From the NCBI GenBank assembly GCA_003551965.1, contig PUOC01000069.1, positions 1-37,643 on the forward strand: DNA of 37,643 nucleotides, in the 5' to 3' direction. Position numbers and translations under genes: made by a program. This document shows positions 9,239-19,815 of the stretch, one piece after another. The notes under the pieces are model-generated. The model did no database searches. It had not been told where the DNA came from and saw only the letters and a program-made list of their open reading frames with translations. This DNA is from Clostridiales bacterium (GTDB lineage: Bacteria > Bacillota > Limnochordia > Darwinibacteriales > B1SED10-159). How positions within the stretch are numbered: position 1 is the first letter of the stretch; every line of letters begins with the position of its first letter.

Positions 9239-10206
9239 GGCCGTTCCCCCTTCCCCTGCTTGACCGAAGTCAAGAGCCCAACCTCAAGCAGTATGTCACG
9301 AACATGGCGTTCCTCAACCAATCCGAGCCCTTCAAAGGGCGGGGCCATGTGTGATGTATCCAGCACTCGCAGCCATTTCAGCGCAGCTTTGAAAGCAGAC
9401 AGGGCCCGGGCGGAATGGGACTTTTCCTGATCCGGTGTGGAACAGATATCGAAGAGCCGAATCATGCGATTCTGCAGATGACGGGCTTCATCCCACCGTT
9501 CCTCTCGGCAGAGCCGGTACAGAGCAGCATATTCCTGCGGCGCCACATTGGCCAAGCCAGGAACCACCCCCGCGGCCCCGGCATGCAGCACCGTATCCAC
9601 CAGCAGTTCCATGCCGCTCATGACCGAAAAGCCGGGTAAGTTTTCGGCGGCGATGAGCAGTCGGCGAAAAGCCTGCATGTCACCGCTGCTGTCTTTCACT
9701 GCGCAGATAGTCCCCTCCCCAGCCAAGGATATCAGGGTGTCCACGTACAGAGGCACTTTCACCAACAGCGGCACCGTGTAGGCAATCAGAGGTGCGTGCG
9801 ACTGCTCGCGGAGAATGCGGAAATGGTCGCATACTTCCCTTTGGGTATGGAGATAGTAGTATGGCGGGGTGACAACGAAATGCTTTATACCGTAACTGGC
9901 TGCCTGCCGCATGTATTCCATGGCTATGGCCGTACCCGGAGCTGCAATGCCCGCCAGCACGGGGACTCTTCCCCGAACGGTGTTTTGAACCGTAGAAATA
10001 ACCGTGTCTCGCTGGTCCATGGTCAGACTGCAAAATTCACCGCTGGATCCGAGAATGAAAAGGCCGTCAACCCCGGCCTCTATTTGATAATCCACCAAAC
10101 GCTGCAGCGAAACCGCATCAACGTTGCGCTGCTGGTCAAAGGGGGTAATCAGTGGTGGTATGACACCCTCAAAACGCTGTGACTGGCCTTTGGATGCAAT
10201 GGCCAT
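9235..10206 (-). CDS. DHDPS/N-acetylneuraminate lyase family aldolase
   Basis: FEGVIPPLITPFD, GVDGLFILGSSGEF, VVTPPYYY, AVKDSSGD. ORF track starts at 10491, but ATG 10206 (MAIASKGQSQRFEG) fits the family N-terminus and has AAAGG upstream. 4 nt ATGA overlap with the next gene. Confidence 0.85.
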   Translation of the reverse strand: MAIASKGQSQRFEGVIPPLITPFDQQRNVDAVSLQRLVDYQIEAGVDGLFILGSSGEFCSLTMDQRDTVISTVQNTVRGRVPVLAGIAAPGTAIAMEYMRQAASYGIKHFVVTPPYYYLHTQREVCDHFRILREQSHAPLIAYTVPLLVKVPLYVDTLISLAGEGTICAVKDSSGDMQAFRRLLIAAENLPGFSVMSGMELLVDTVLHAGAAGVVPGLANVAPQEYAALYRLCREERWDEARHLQNRMIRLFDICSTPDQEKSHSARALSAFKAALKWLRVLDTSHMAPPFEGLGLVEERHVRDILLEVGLLTSVKQGKGERP

Positions 10207-10535
10207 GGAACCAACTGCCTTTCTCTGCCAAGTATGCCCTGGCCGTTTTCGTGCAAGCCGCGACGTCAGGGAGGCATTCTGCCTTTGTTGCTTGTGTTCT
10301 CTTTGTCGGCGCTGTGGACCTCCAGGCCTGGCAGAAATCTGACGAACACTGCCTCTTGGGGGGTGCAGCATCCTTAGGCAAGGGAAAAACAGCTGTTCAT
10401 AAATCAGCCGTCTGTAGGCTCGCAGCCGGTACCCGCTGCCATCATTCCACGCGGACAGGGCCACAGCACGATAGCAGTCGGGTTGATCCAAGAAGTCCTT
10501 GTCTTTTACAATGGATCAATAAAGGGGTGGTTGCT

Positions 10536-12518
10536 ATGATTCTACGGCTAGAACACGGCGAAATACTACTCCAACTTCTGCAGGCCTCTAAACCAGTTCC
10601 TGTAGAAACATTGGAGCCACAGCCTGCTCTGTATGAACTCCACCTAGCCGGCATTGTGCGCCAAGATGATCCGAACTGCTGGATCTTAACCGATCAGGGG
10701 GGGGAATTGGCCTTGGCGTTGGACCAGCTGATAGAGCCTCCCGATAACCACCAGTGGAGCACCGCCAGCCATGACGACGATGAAAAAACCATTCTCGAAA
10801 AACCAGTCCTGCCCGCCCCCAAAGAATGGTCGGCGGACTTCCGTCTGCTCGGCAGCGAAGTGATCGATCTTCTCGATGCCGCCCGCCGCGGCGGCCGAGT
10901 TGGGCCCGAGGGACAGCAGCCGCTGTGGGCCCGGGGCTTGGCACAGCACGTACGCTATACCAAGCGCAAGCGTGAACGAATCGAGCTGACGGCAGAGGCC
11001 CAACAGATACTGGCGGTGTACAAGGCCGTGAAACCCCGGCTGGAAATTGACTCCGGATTGGCTGCGATCATCCGCAAGCTCCCGCTGGGCCCTACAGAAT
11101 CCAGCCACATGGAGCTAGAGGCATATGATCGGCACAGGCTCGAAAACATGCGTCTGCTGTCCTATTCGCAGCCGGACTCCCGCTTCGCGGCCTTCACGGC
11201 CCTTGGTCAAGCAGTGAAGCGAGCGCTGAACACAGGGGGCTTTGCACCGGAAGGGACTGTACTGTCCGAGGATATCCTGCATGCCATAGACGAAATAGGA
11301 CAGGGAAAGAACATTCCTGCGTCTCGTTTGGCTGTTGTTCAGCAACTATGCTATGTAGGCAGTGCCGGGGAGCTGCTTCCTGCGGGCAGAGAAGCTCTGG
11401 AAGTGCTGCGGCTCTACCGTGACGGACCAGATAGGACCACTTGGAGTTTTTCGATCGATGCCGACGAAGCTGAGATACTGCAGACTGTGGAAGCGCTTTG
11501 GGAGGAGACGCAAGAAAACCCGGACAGGGTACCCACCTTTGATCAACTGCGGCACGAAATGGTGGATCGCAAATCCAAACAGTATAGAGAGCTAATCAAG
11601 TGGTACGGGCGTGAACTCAAAGAGATGCCCGAAAAGCAAAGGAAATTGGCAGAGAAATACGACGCTGCTGCCAATAAGCGCCAGTGGTACGAGGAAAACT
11701 TCGACCTGCGCGCCATGCTCCACAGCCTGGAGTCCTTTGATCTGATTCGCAGTGAAGAAGACGAGAAAAATCGCACTGTCTTTCACCTCACTGAATCCGG
11801 AACGAAGGTCAAACGAGATCAAGATAGAGGGCTTCGCACCGTTTCTTCTCGAGCCGTAAAGGCTATCACGCTGACCAATAAGGAGTTTTCAACGGCACAC
11901 AGCGATTGGATCTCCGAGAGCAAGCAAGCAGGCCTGTTAGGTTCGTTTGAAGCGACCGATGCCGGTCAGATGTACGCTTCACTGGCTTACAACGTATTTC
12001 GCACGCCTTACTTGTCCCATTATGAACTGCTGGTACTGCAGGCTGCACCGGACTACGGATGGAACGAACAAGACCTGATCGACAACATGACCGGTGAAAT
12101 GAACCGTGAATGGACGCGTTGGGCCTTGGACAGACTGGAATCCCGAGAGCTGCTGGAACGCCTGGTAGACGGCAATATTGTCAAAACCAAACCGGGCATT
12201 CTGATGGGCCATGCCCTGTCCGGTGTTCCGAAGGGCATGGGTATGCCGATCAACCCGAGTATCTACCGTGTAGTCAAGGGCATGGCAGCAGCGGGTACCA
12301 TCTACAGCACCGAAAAGAAGGTGCGTGTCTCTTCCGATGGCCTGGCCCAAGCAGTTCAGGAGAGCGGCTTGGCTCCCGAACAGTTTGAACGCTCGGCCCA
12401 GGCAGCCAGAGCCGCAGGGTTCATTGGCGAGAACAGCGTCAATGAGGCGGGGCAAAAGCTTCTGGAAGCCGTGGAACACCTCCAAAGAGCTGCAAGCCAG
12501 GATAGTTATCATGCCTAG
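10536..12518 (+). CDS. Uncharacterised ~660 aa protein with repeated winged-helix-like segments, possibly DUF505 family
   Basis: ATG 10536 preceded by AAAGGGGTGG; sequence MILRLEHGEILLQLLQ...LYELHLAGIV...WILTDQGGELAL resembles helix-turn-wing repeats. DUF505 assignment is from memory and uncertain. Confidence 0.6.
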   Translation: MILRLEHGEILLQLLQASKPVPVETLEPQPALYELHLAGIVRQDDPNCWILTDQGGELALALDQLIEPPDNHQWSTASHDDDEKTILEKPVLPAPKEWSADFRLLGSEVIDLLDAARRGGRVGPEGQQPLWARGLAQHVRYTKRKRERIELTAEAQQILAVYKAVKPRLEIDSGLAAIIRKLPLGPTESSHMELEAYDRHRLENMRLLSYSQPDSRFAAFTALGQAVKRALNTGGFAPEGTVLSEDILHAIDEIGQGKNIPASRLAVVQQLCYVGSAGELLPAGREALEVLRLYRDGPDRTTWSFSIDADEAEILQTVEALWEETQENPDRVPTFDQLRHEMVDRKSKQYRELIKWYGRELKEMPEKQRKLAEKYDAAANKRQWYEENFDLRAMLHSLESFDLIRSEEDEKNRTVFHLTESGTKVKRDQDRGLRTVSSRAVKAITLTNKEFSTAHSDWISESKQAGLLGSFEATDAGQMYASLAYNVFRTPYLSHYELLVLQAAPDYGWNEQDLIDNMTGEMNREWTRWALDRLESRELLERLVDGNIVKTKPGILMGHALSGVPKGMGMPINPSIYRVVKGMAAAGTIYSTEKKVRVSSDGLAQAVQESGLAPEQFERSAQAARAAGFIGENSVNEAGQKLLEAVEHLQRAASQDSYHA

Positions 12519-12887
12519 AATGCATGGATGGAGCATCCCTCGGAGTGACGCCCGAAACTGAACTATGTTTATCCGGGGATGGCTCCAGTCATGTGCGGTC
12601 GCTCGGAGGCCTGTATAGCGAAGCACGCGCTCCTCAATGGGCACGCTCCCCGGTTCTGGGACTGCATTTTCTGAGCTAAGGGCAAACACCGCCAATTGAA
12701 AGGGCCTTATCCGGGCCGTCAGGCGGTCTGACGCGAGCAGATTACCCGTTAAGTCGGCAGCGCGTGTCGCCGCCGTGTACCGTTAGCGAGTGTTGTCATG
12801 CCCCCATATGGTGGGCAAAAAACCTGGAAAACGCGGTTCATATGCCGGAATAGGGACAATATGCGGTGATAAAGAACAGCAATCAGG

Positions 12888-12931
12888 CACCGATTCACGC
12901 CCCGTTTAGGCAGAGAATCGGTGTCTTTCTT
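12888..12931 (+). terminator. Intrinsic terminator
   Basis: CACCGATTC-(18 nt loop)-GAATCGGTG followed by TCTTTCTT. Confidence 0.75.
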
Positions 12932-13288
12932 ATGAGGGAAACAACTCTACGCTGCCCTGCACGGTCGGAATTGTCTTTGGGCGCCGGCGGATCCCTTTTG
13001 GTTAAATGTGTTCTCATGCATCCCGAAGATGTGGTCTAGCTTGACCCCCACAGCCCGTTAAAAGTGCCTTGGTGGCTTATCCCACATGAGTTTCCGCTCA
13101 ATGGAGCCAAAACACTTGTCTCGCAATTGCTCTGTCATGAACCCCAAGTGCTATCGTGGTTCATCGAGGCCGCAAATATATGCAGATCAGGGCCGCCGAC
13201 CACCCAGACGCATTCATATCCGTCATTGGCGCCTAAGCCGCCGATCTGCTGGCGTGCGATGCCGGGCCAGGTATTCACGGGCAAACCT

Positions 13289-13708
13289 TCAATGTTGAGC
13301 AGCATCCAGATATGCCTGATGGAGCACCGGATGGATCTTACGCATGGATACGGGCCGAAAGGTGTCCTTGCGCACACAAACGTGCAGCGACCGTCCGGTC
13401 ACACAGACACCGTTGCCAGCCGTCGCAATTTCGTAACCATAGGTGATTCGCAGACCATCGTAGGATTCCACCCATGTGGTTACGGTGACATCATCGCCGT
13501 ACTTTACCGGTCGTTTGAAGGATGCCTGAATATCCACCACCGGAGCCACCAACCCAGATTCTTCAAAGTCGCAATAACTGTAGCCGAGATCGTCAAAAAA
13601 CGCCGTCCGTCCCAACTCGAACCAGACCAGGTAGTTCGCGTGATACACCACACCCATCTGATCCGTTTCTGCATAGCGAACTTGGATCGGTATCTTGGAT
13701 TTGATCAT
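13289..13708 (-). CDS. Acyl-CoA thioesterase, 4-hydroxybenzoyl-CoA thioesterase/YbgC family (hotdog fold)
   Basis: VRYAETDQMGVVYHANYLVWFELGRTAFFDDLG is the diagnostic motif. ATG 13708 preceded by CAGGGGG; the ORF-track start at 13876 is probably too early. Confidence 0.9.
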   Translation of the reverse strand: MIKSKIPIQVRYAETDQMGVVYHANYLVWFELGRTAFFDDLGYSYCDFEESGLVAPVVDIQASFKRPVKYGDDVTVTTWVESYDGLRITYGYEIATAGNGVCVTGRSLHVCVRKDTFRPVSMRKIHPVLHQAYLDAAQH

Positions 13709-13890
13709 CGGGCAGCCCCCTGTTCTAGCCGACGCATGTTGGAAACAGTTTGACACATGCCAGGTGTCTTTGACATACTGAAGTACAAATTTTTCGATCC
13801 GGCACGGCGCTCGTATCATATGGTCAAACCCTGCTGGCACGGGCCGGCGGGGTTCGATTTCGAGTTTCTCCCCCACGACCTGCTAAGAGT

Positions 13891-14787
13891 CTACTTCCTA
13901 CGCCCGAGATCCTGCCGTGGATCAAAGGCATCCCGCAGACCGTCACCGACGAAGTTAATGCTGAGCACCACCAGGAAAATTGCCGTCCCTGGAGCCACCC
14001 ACATCCAGGGCATATTGGCCAAGATATGGAGCGGTCGTGCCCGGCTGAGCATATTGCCCCATGACGGTGCCGGCGGTGGAACGCCCAGCCCTAAAAAACT
14101 CAAAGCAGCTTCTGAGAGAATGGCCACAGCCACGCCCAACGTAGCAGATACCAGCAGCGGCGAGAAGGCGTTGGGTAAAATGTGGCGGAACATGACTGCT
14201 AAAGGCCGTGCTCCGATGGCTGTGGCAGCCGCAACAAAATCGACATTCTTGAGCTTCAAAAACTCTGCCCGAAGCAATCGCGCACTGCCCGGCCACGACA
14301 ATAATCCCAGAATGATCATGATATTATAAACCGAGGGGCCCAGCACCGCGGTTGCGGTAATGGCCAAAATCAGGAAAGGAAAGCTGTAGAACACATCGGC
14401 CAGGCGCATAATGACCGTATCGACAGCACCACCCGAGTATCCAGACAGAGCTCCAAAGAACGTGCCAATGGTAAGCGAGATGCCAACGGACACTAAGCCA
14501 ACCGACAGCGAAATACGGCCGCCATAGAGCGTTCTGGCCAAAATATCGCGACCCATGTCATCGGTGCCGAAGAGATGTTCACTAGATGGTGCCTGGTTCC
14601 GAGAGCGAAGATTTGCCCGGTTCGGATCATGGGAAGTAAGAAACGGTGCAAACACAGCAGAAAAAACAAAAATCGCCAGCAGGATCAACCCCGCCAGACC
14701 CAAGCGGTTGCGCCGAAACCGCCGCCAAAACTTATTTCTGGGAGAATCAGATTTCATGGATATACTTGCTTTTGCTTCCAAAACCAA
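13891..14787 (-). CDS. ABC transporter permease, DppC/OppC type
   Basis: EHLFGTDDMGRDILARTLYGGRISLSVGL; GARPLAVMFRHILPNAFSPLLV EAA-loop-like region; multiple TM segments. Start (TTG 14787 or ATG 14754) uncertain. Confidence 0.9.
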   Translation of the reverse strand: MVLEAKASISMKSDSPRNKFWRRFRRNRLGLAGLILLAIFVFSAVFAPFLTSHDPNRANLRSRNQAPSSEHLFGTDDMGRDILARTLYGGRISLSVGLVSVGISLTIGTFFGALSGYSGGAVDTVIMRLADVFYSFPFLILAITATAVLGPSVYNIMIILGLLSWPGSARLLRAEFLKLKNVDFVAAATAIGARPLAVMFRHILPNAFSPLLVSATLGVAVAILSEAALSFLGLGVPPPAPSWGNMLSRARPLHILANMPWMWVAPGTAIFLVVLSINFVGDGLRDAFDPRQDLGRRK

Positions 14788-14793
14788 CGCCCC

Positions 14794-15753
14794 CTAATCG
14801 TAGCGGATCCGAGGATCCGCCACAGCGTAGGACACGTCGGCGACGATGCTGCCGATAAAAACCAAGACGGCAAACATTAAGTTGATCCCCATTATCACAG
14901 GATAGTTTCGTTCGCTTACAGCTTGAACAGCCAGTGAACCCAAACCCGGCCAGGCAAAGATGTTCTCCACAATGACTGCTCCAGAGAAAATCGTTGGAAT
15001 TAGGAAACCTATCAGCGTCAAAATGGGCAGCAGGGCATTGCGCAGGGCATGCTTGTAGATTACCATATTCTCCCGCAGCCCCTTGGCCCGGGCTGTGCGC
15101 AGGTAATCCTGACTGATGACCTCCAAGAGACTAGCCCGCATGTAGCGGGCAATGCTGGCGATGGTACCCAAGCCCAATGTTAACGCTGGCAGTATCAAAT
15201 AGGTGAAGTATCCCATCAGGGTACGGGCTTCACCAGCCATGAAGAAGCCCCCGGCTGGAAGCACGTTCAATTGGGCAGCAAAGATATACAGTAGGATCAA
15301 ACCGAAAAAGAAGCTAGGTATGGATATGCCCACAAAGGCAAAAAACGTTATAGCGTAGTCGAACACAGAATACTGATACCGTGCGGAGAGAATTCCTATC
15401 GGTATTCCAATGCCCCAGCCTAAAAGAATGGATGCCAGACTGAGCAGTATTGTGGCCGGCATCCGTTCGCGGATTAGGTCCGCAACAGGCCGACGCCCCG
15501 AATCAAAGGAGCGTCCCAAATCGCCCCTTAAAGTGCGGCCGAGCCATCGGAGGTACTGAACAATGAATGGCTGATCAACACCTAACTGCGCCTGCCGTTG
15601 GGCAACAACGCCAGGATGCAGATCAGGAATGCCGCGCAGGTGACTGACTGGACTTCCCGGAGCAACGGTAATCATTAAGTACAATAAGAACGTAAAACCC
15701 AATAACACTGGAACACCCTGAAATAGGGTTCTGCGTATCAGATATCTCCACAT
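14794..15753 (-). CDS. ABC transporter permease, DppB/OppB type
   Basis: MWRYLIRRTLFQGVPVLLGFTFLLYLMITVAPGSP; YLRTARAKGLRENMVIYKHALRNALLPILT; preceded by GAGGTGAT. Confidence 0.92.
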   Translation of the reverse strand: MWRYLIRRTLFQGVPVLLGFTFLLYLMITVAPGSPVSHLRGIPDLHPGVVAQRQAQLGVDQPFIVQYLRWLGRTLRGDLGRSFDSGRRPVADLIRERMPATILLSLASILLGWGIGIPIGILSARYQYSVFDYAITFFAFVGISIPSFFFGLILLYIFAAQLNVLPAGGFFMAGEARTLMGYFTYLILPALTLGLGTIASIARYMRASLLEVISQDYLRTARAKGLRENMVIYKHALRNALLPILTLIGFLIPTIFSGAVIVENIFAWPGLGSLAVQAVSERNYPVIMGINLMFAVLVFIGSIVADVSYAVADPRIRYD

Positions 15754-15772
15754 AGTATCACCTCACAACAGA

Positions 15773-15799
15773 GGGAGCAGCAGAAGCGCTGCTGCTCCC
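15773..15799. other. Intercistronic hairpin between SBP and permease genes
   Basis: Perfect 11 bp arms GGGAGCAGCAG-AAGCG-CTGCTGCTCCC; no T-tract on the coding (minus) strand. Confidence 0.7.
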
Positions 15800-15897
15800 C
15801 TATTGCTTCGTCCTCATTTAACAGACTTTGCTTGAAAGTACGCCCCGGTTGCAGACGGCCTGCTGATTTGGCGGTTCCGTTCAACCAAAGAGCGGCT

Positions 15898-17511
15898 TTA
15901 CTGTTCCAACCAGACGCTGCGCAGCAGTTGACGGCCTACCAATGGACCATACGGACCGGGATCCGTGTCCAGACCCCGCACCCGCCCATTGGCCGCACCA
16001 ATGGTAACAGCGTAATTTAGGAAAATATACGGCAGTTCACGGTTGATGAGCTGCTGCCACTCAGCATAAAGCTCCTGACGAGTTTCCATATCGGTTTCGG
16101 AACGGCCCATTTCGATCAGTTCATCGGAGCGGTCGTTGTAAAAACCAGGATCGTTCCAGGGCACTGTAGAATGCCAGATGCCGTACGGATCGGGATCCAC
16201 AGACAGGCTCCAGCCCATGGCAAACATGTCAAATTCACGGGCGTCGATGCGGTCCGCGGTGGAACTGAAGTCCATAAACATCAAGTTGACCTTGACACCC
16301 AGGTCTGCCATGTTCTGCTGGAACAGTAAAGCCATTTGCTCATCGGTGCGGCTGCCCTCGGGAACAAGCAGCTCGAATTCCAGACGCATGTCATCTTTCT
16401 CTAAGACACCATCTCCAGATTCTGTCCAGCCGGCTTCAGCCAGCATCTCGGAGGCCAATTCTGGTTTGTACGGGTAATCATGGACGGCTTCATCACTGAA
16501 GGCCCAGGAGGCCTGCGGCATGGGAGCGTTAGCCACAATACCGAACCCTTCGAGAATGATGTCGACATAGGTTTCACGGTCAAAACCGTATTTCAAAGCT
16601 TGACGCACATGCACGTCAGCAAAACGGTCCTGCCGCAGGTTGAACGCGATATAGGAATAGTTGAGAGCTTCGTAAACGTAGATGTCAACGAAGTCCATGA
16701 CGTCCACTTGGGGATAATGCTCAGGCGAAATTTCAATGAAATCAACACGGTTCTGCTGCAGATATATCGGCGCCGCATGGGCGGCTACTTTCTGGAAGAC
16801 TAAAGTATCGATGTTTGGGCGCCCGCGGAAGTACTCTTCGTTGGCTTCCAAAATCACGTGCTGGCCAGTGGAAAATTCAACAAACGTGAACGGACCGGTA
16901 CCAATGGGATCGGCGTTGAAATCAGCCATTTCCAACTGGCCCACAGGAATGTCCGCCAGCAGATGCGATGGCAGAATCCCGTAGTTCATTTGAACCAACA
17001 GCGGCGCAAATGTTTGGCGAGTACTGAAACGAATGGTGTAGTCATCCAGGACTTCGATGCCAGGCACGAAATCGGTTTCGCCAGCTTTGTATTCCTCGGC
17101 GCCGTCGAGAACTCGGAAGTTACCGTAGCGAACACCGGTATATTCCGGATGCAGAATGGTCAGGTACGTATACTCCACGTCCTTCGCTGTAACTTCCACA
17201 CCATCATGGAACTTGACACCCTCGTTCAAATGAAAGGTAATGGACAGTCCATCTGCAGAGATTTCCCAGCTCTCCGCCAAGTTCGGCTGCGGCTGCAGTT
17301 CGGCATCAATTTCAATCAGACCATCGAACACAGCATCGATAACCCAACCATCGTAAATTTCGGTGTACAGAATGGGGTTGAACATACCGCGAGGATTTGT
17401 CGTCATCCCGTAGCGGAACGTACCTCCCTGCACGGTCTCGGCTTGAACGGCTATACCGAAGGATGTCACTAACAGTAACACCAATGCAACGGCAAAAATC
17501 TTATTCAACAT
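15898..17511 (-). CDS. ABC transporter substrate-binding protein, family 5 (DppA/OppA type)
   Basis: Signal peptide MLNKIFAVALVLLLVTSFGIAVQA; PNLAESWEISADGLSITFHLNEGVKFHDG; VRQALKYGFDRE. ATG 17511 preceded by GGGAGGGA; the ORF-track start at 17565 is probably too early. Confidence 0.93.
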   Translation of the reverse strand: MLNKIFAVALVLLLVTSFGIAVQAETVQGGTFRYGMTTNPRGMFNPILYTEIYDGWVIDAVFDGLIEIDAELQPQPNLAESWEISADGLSITFHLNEGVKFHDGVEVTAKDVEYTYLTILHPEYTGVRYGNFRVLDGAEEYKAGETDFVPGIEVLDDYTIRFSTRQTFAPLLVQMNYGILPSHLLADIPVGQLEMADFNADPIGTGPFTFVEFSTGQHVILEANEEYFRGRPNIDTLVFQKVAAHAAPIYLQQNRVDFIEISPEHYPQVDVMDFVDIYVYEALNYSYIAFNLRQDRFADVHVRQALKYGFDRETYVDIILEGFGIVANAPMPQASWAFSDEAVHDYPYKPELASEMLAEAGWTESGDGVLEKDDMRLEFELLVPEGSRTDEQMALLFQQNMADLGVKVNLMFMDFSSTADRIDAREFDMFAMGWSLSVDPDPYGIWHSTVPWNDPGFYNDRSDELIEMGRSETDMETRQELYAEWQQLINRELPYIFLNYAVTIGAANGRVRGLDTDPGPYGPLVGRQLLRSVWLEQ

Positions 17512-19815
17512 AAGTCCCTCCCTTTGATAGCATCGCCTCTCGGATGGTTCCAAGGTCCGTGGCAAACGTGTTTTTTCATGTGTCAGCGTTCGGTCGTCCC
17601 TTCTATTATTCGGCTGCGCAGAGATGGGTTGTCGCGGCTTCGATCTGACGCCATACGCATTGGCTTTTTGGCATTCGCCCCACTATGACCGCGAGAGGAA
17701 CTATGCTCCTTGTCAATTGGTCTGTGCGTTACGTGTTCACGAAGCCTGTCGGGATTCCCCATGAGCAATCCCGAACTTTTGCCCTCGAACAATTCCAAAT
17801 ATGGGGCTGGTTCCCTATTGGTGCATCGTCACAGTGATTGGCCGGTCATGGCCAAGCTGTGGATGACAGATCTGTTTTGGATTGCCTTACTCATAAACGA
17901 CAGTTATTCCGGCTAAGAACGGAAGCCTGGGGATCTATCGCTGTGTTGCATTCGTTCCTGTTGTTTTGCCAAAACCACCTATTGCTCGGGTTAACGGTAT
18001 GTATGGGCGGAAGACCTGCATGGCGTCGTACGGTGCGCTCAGGGGCTGTCAACGCGGAAGTATTCCCGTGTTAAATCGCCGTCTTTGGAACGCCGATGGG
18101 AAATATCGCAACCCGAACGCCAGCCCAAGAAGAAAAATTCGACACGGTGCAACAAGAAAGCCACCGAAGGCCACGGGATTGCAGGCAAACCGCGTTCACT
18201 GCCAACCCGACTATGAGTACGGCTGGGATTGTTCGACACAACCGTACTTCACAGGCCACCCCCTATATGTCGTCTCGGCCCCCTTATGGTCGCCACGATC
18301 TGCGACGGCACGAAAAGCTGCAGCCAATTTCCCGAGATGACTCGATCAGTCTCGTCATAGGCTCCTTCCACCGGCATCAACACTGGACATTGGTACTCCA
18401 AAAGCGCATCTCGCTCAGTACGGCCCATGATCGCCAAAGGCAGCGCTGTCCCCGTGCCTCGGAAACCAGCAACTCTTATGAACAACGCTGTTTCGACGCT
18501 AAGTACGGCAGAAGGTCGATGCCCATTCGAAGCAGGTCGACATCACTCTAGCACCATGTGTTACATACGACTGTACAGCGGCATGATCGGCCCACACATG
18601 GATGCTTGGTGTGCTGTCCGCCAAGACTAGCTGACGTCCCTGAAAAGCACACCTTTCCGTGCAGCGGCTCAGGCCTTGCCCCGGCAAAACACACCCTTGC
18701 AGCTTGCTTTGAGCTGTCGCTCCGCAAGCGACTCTCCAAATGACCGAACCAACCGCTTCACACTCAACAATTTTCTAAAAATTACGCTCCTTTTAGCCGT
18801 GAAGTCAGACCTCCTTTCCAAGAGGGTGCCAGTTGTTCGGTGCCAAAACGGCACGGTCATGGTTCCATGGTGCAGCATCCTGTATGTCTATTCTGTACGT
18901 GTGTTTGACTTCCTTGCCCTTCTTTCCGAATCATGACTTCTATATTTCGCCGTTTCCAGGCAGTCCTCCTTCAGCGAACACTGTCCCTAAAAGGTAATTC
19001 ACTGCTGGGCAAAGACACCGGCCGTTGGCTTTGTCCCAAGCAACTTGCCTCCGGCGAATGTAGTTATACCACAGGCTCGCTCCGGTGGAACAGCGATCAC
19101 ACCGCCACCACCAGCTGCGATCTCTCCCAGTCGTACCAACACGCCTCTCCGATTGACGGGGTTCATACATGCCGAAAATTCCAGACAACCATGCACCATG
19201 GTACGAAAGATGCAACGAGGAGACACAAGCGAGTGCCGGGTCATGACTTGGTCCGCATCCCGTAGCTGCCGTTGATCACAATAGGCCGTGCCCCACTCTT
19301 GACGAAGCGCAGCACGTTTTCTGAAACTAACAACCCTAAAGCCAGGCCACTCGAATCTACCTAGATGCCATCACCGGGTGAAGCCACTTCCCGGACAGTG
19401 TACCACCAGACCTCCTTAACCCCCAGCCAGATCTCCGGAAAAGCGGTCGACTGCCCCAAGGAAATGTTTCAGGGTTTCCCATGGAACACCAGCGCGATCA
19501 ACAGGACCGCCCGCAGCGATCTGCACACTGCCGTCATGGGTTGCCAGTGAAAGCTTGGTGGTTTCGCCAGCTCTGCTTGGGGAGTCTATCTCTGGCGGCT
19601 TGAGACAAGCAATGCCGCGGCCAAGCGGGAAGCGAGTTTGGAGGATCAGTCTTCGCACGCCGCAGACGCAGCTTGACAGCCAACTCGAGGGAGGCGGGGC
19701 CAAGTATGGTGTTGGATTCTCACATGCTACACCTTCGACAAGTGTTTCCCGGTTCGCCATAGGCATCTTCTGCATAGCTGAGGAGTGGCGCTCATGAGGA
19801 CCGTATTCGGGGCAT

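Noticed and set aside
10179-10535. N-terminal extension of the 779 aa ORF and of the 418 aa antisense ORF (9235..10491)
   Set aside because: These extensions overlap each other on opposite strands; internal starts at 10536 (+) and 10206 (-) have RBSs and fit the domains.
12650-12720. GEMM (c-di-GMP-I) riboswitch-like string GGGCAAACACCGCC...GAAAGGG
   Set aside because: The downstream GCAAAGCY-type conserved part is absent and the position is downstream of a gene, not in a leader.
12809-12833. TGCCCCCATATGGTGGGCA followed by AAAAAA as a terminator
   Set aside because: The stem is imperfect and the A-run is on the wrong side for a terminator on either strand.
13064-13753. 229 aa plus-strand ORF
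   Set aside because: Antisense to the clear thioesterase gene; composition looks like shadow coding.
18070-18260. Phosphofructokinase-like string (VAIFPIGVPKTAI) on the minus strand
   Set aside because: Only a few residues match the GxPKTIDND motif and a stop follows; too weak to call.
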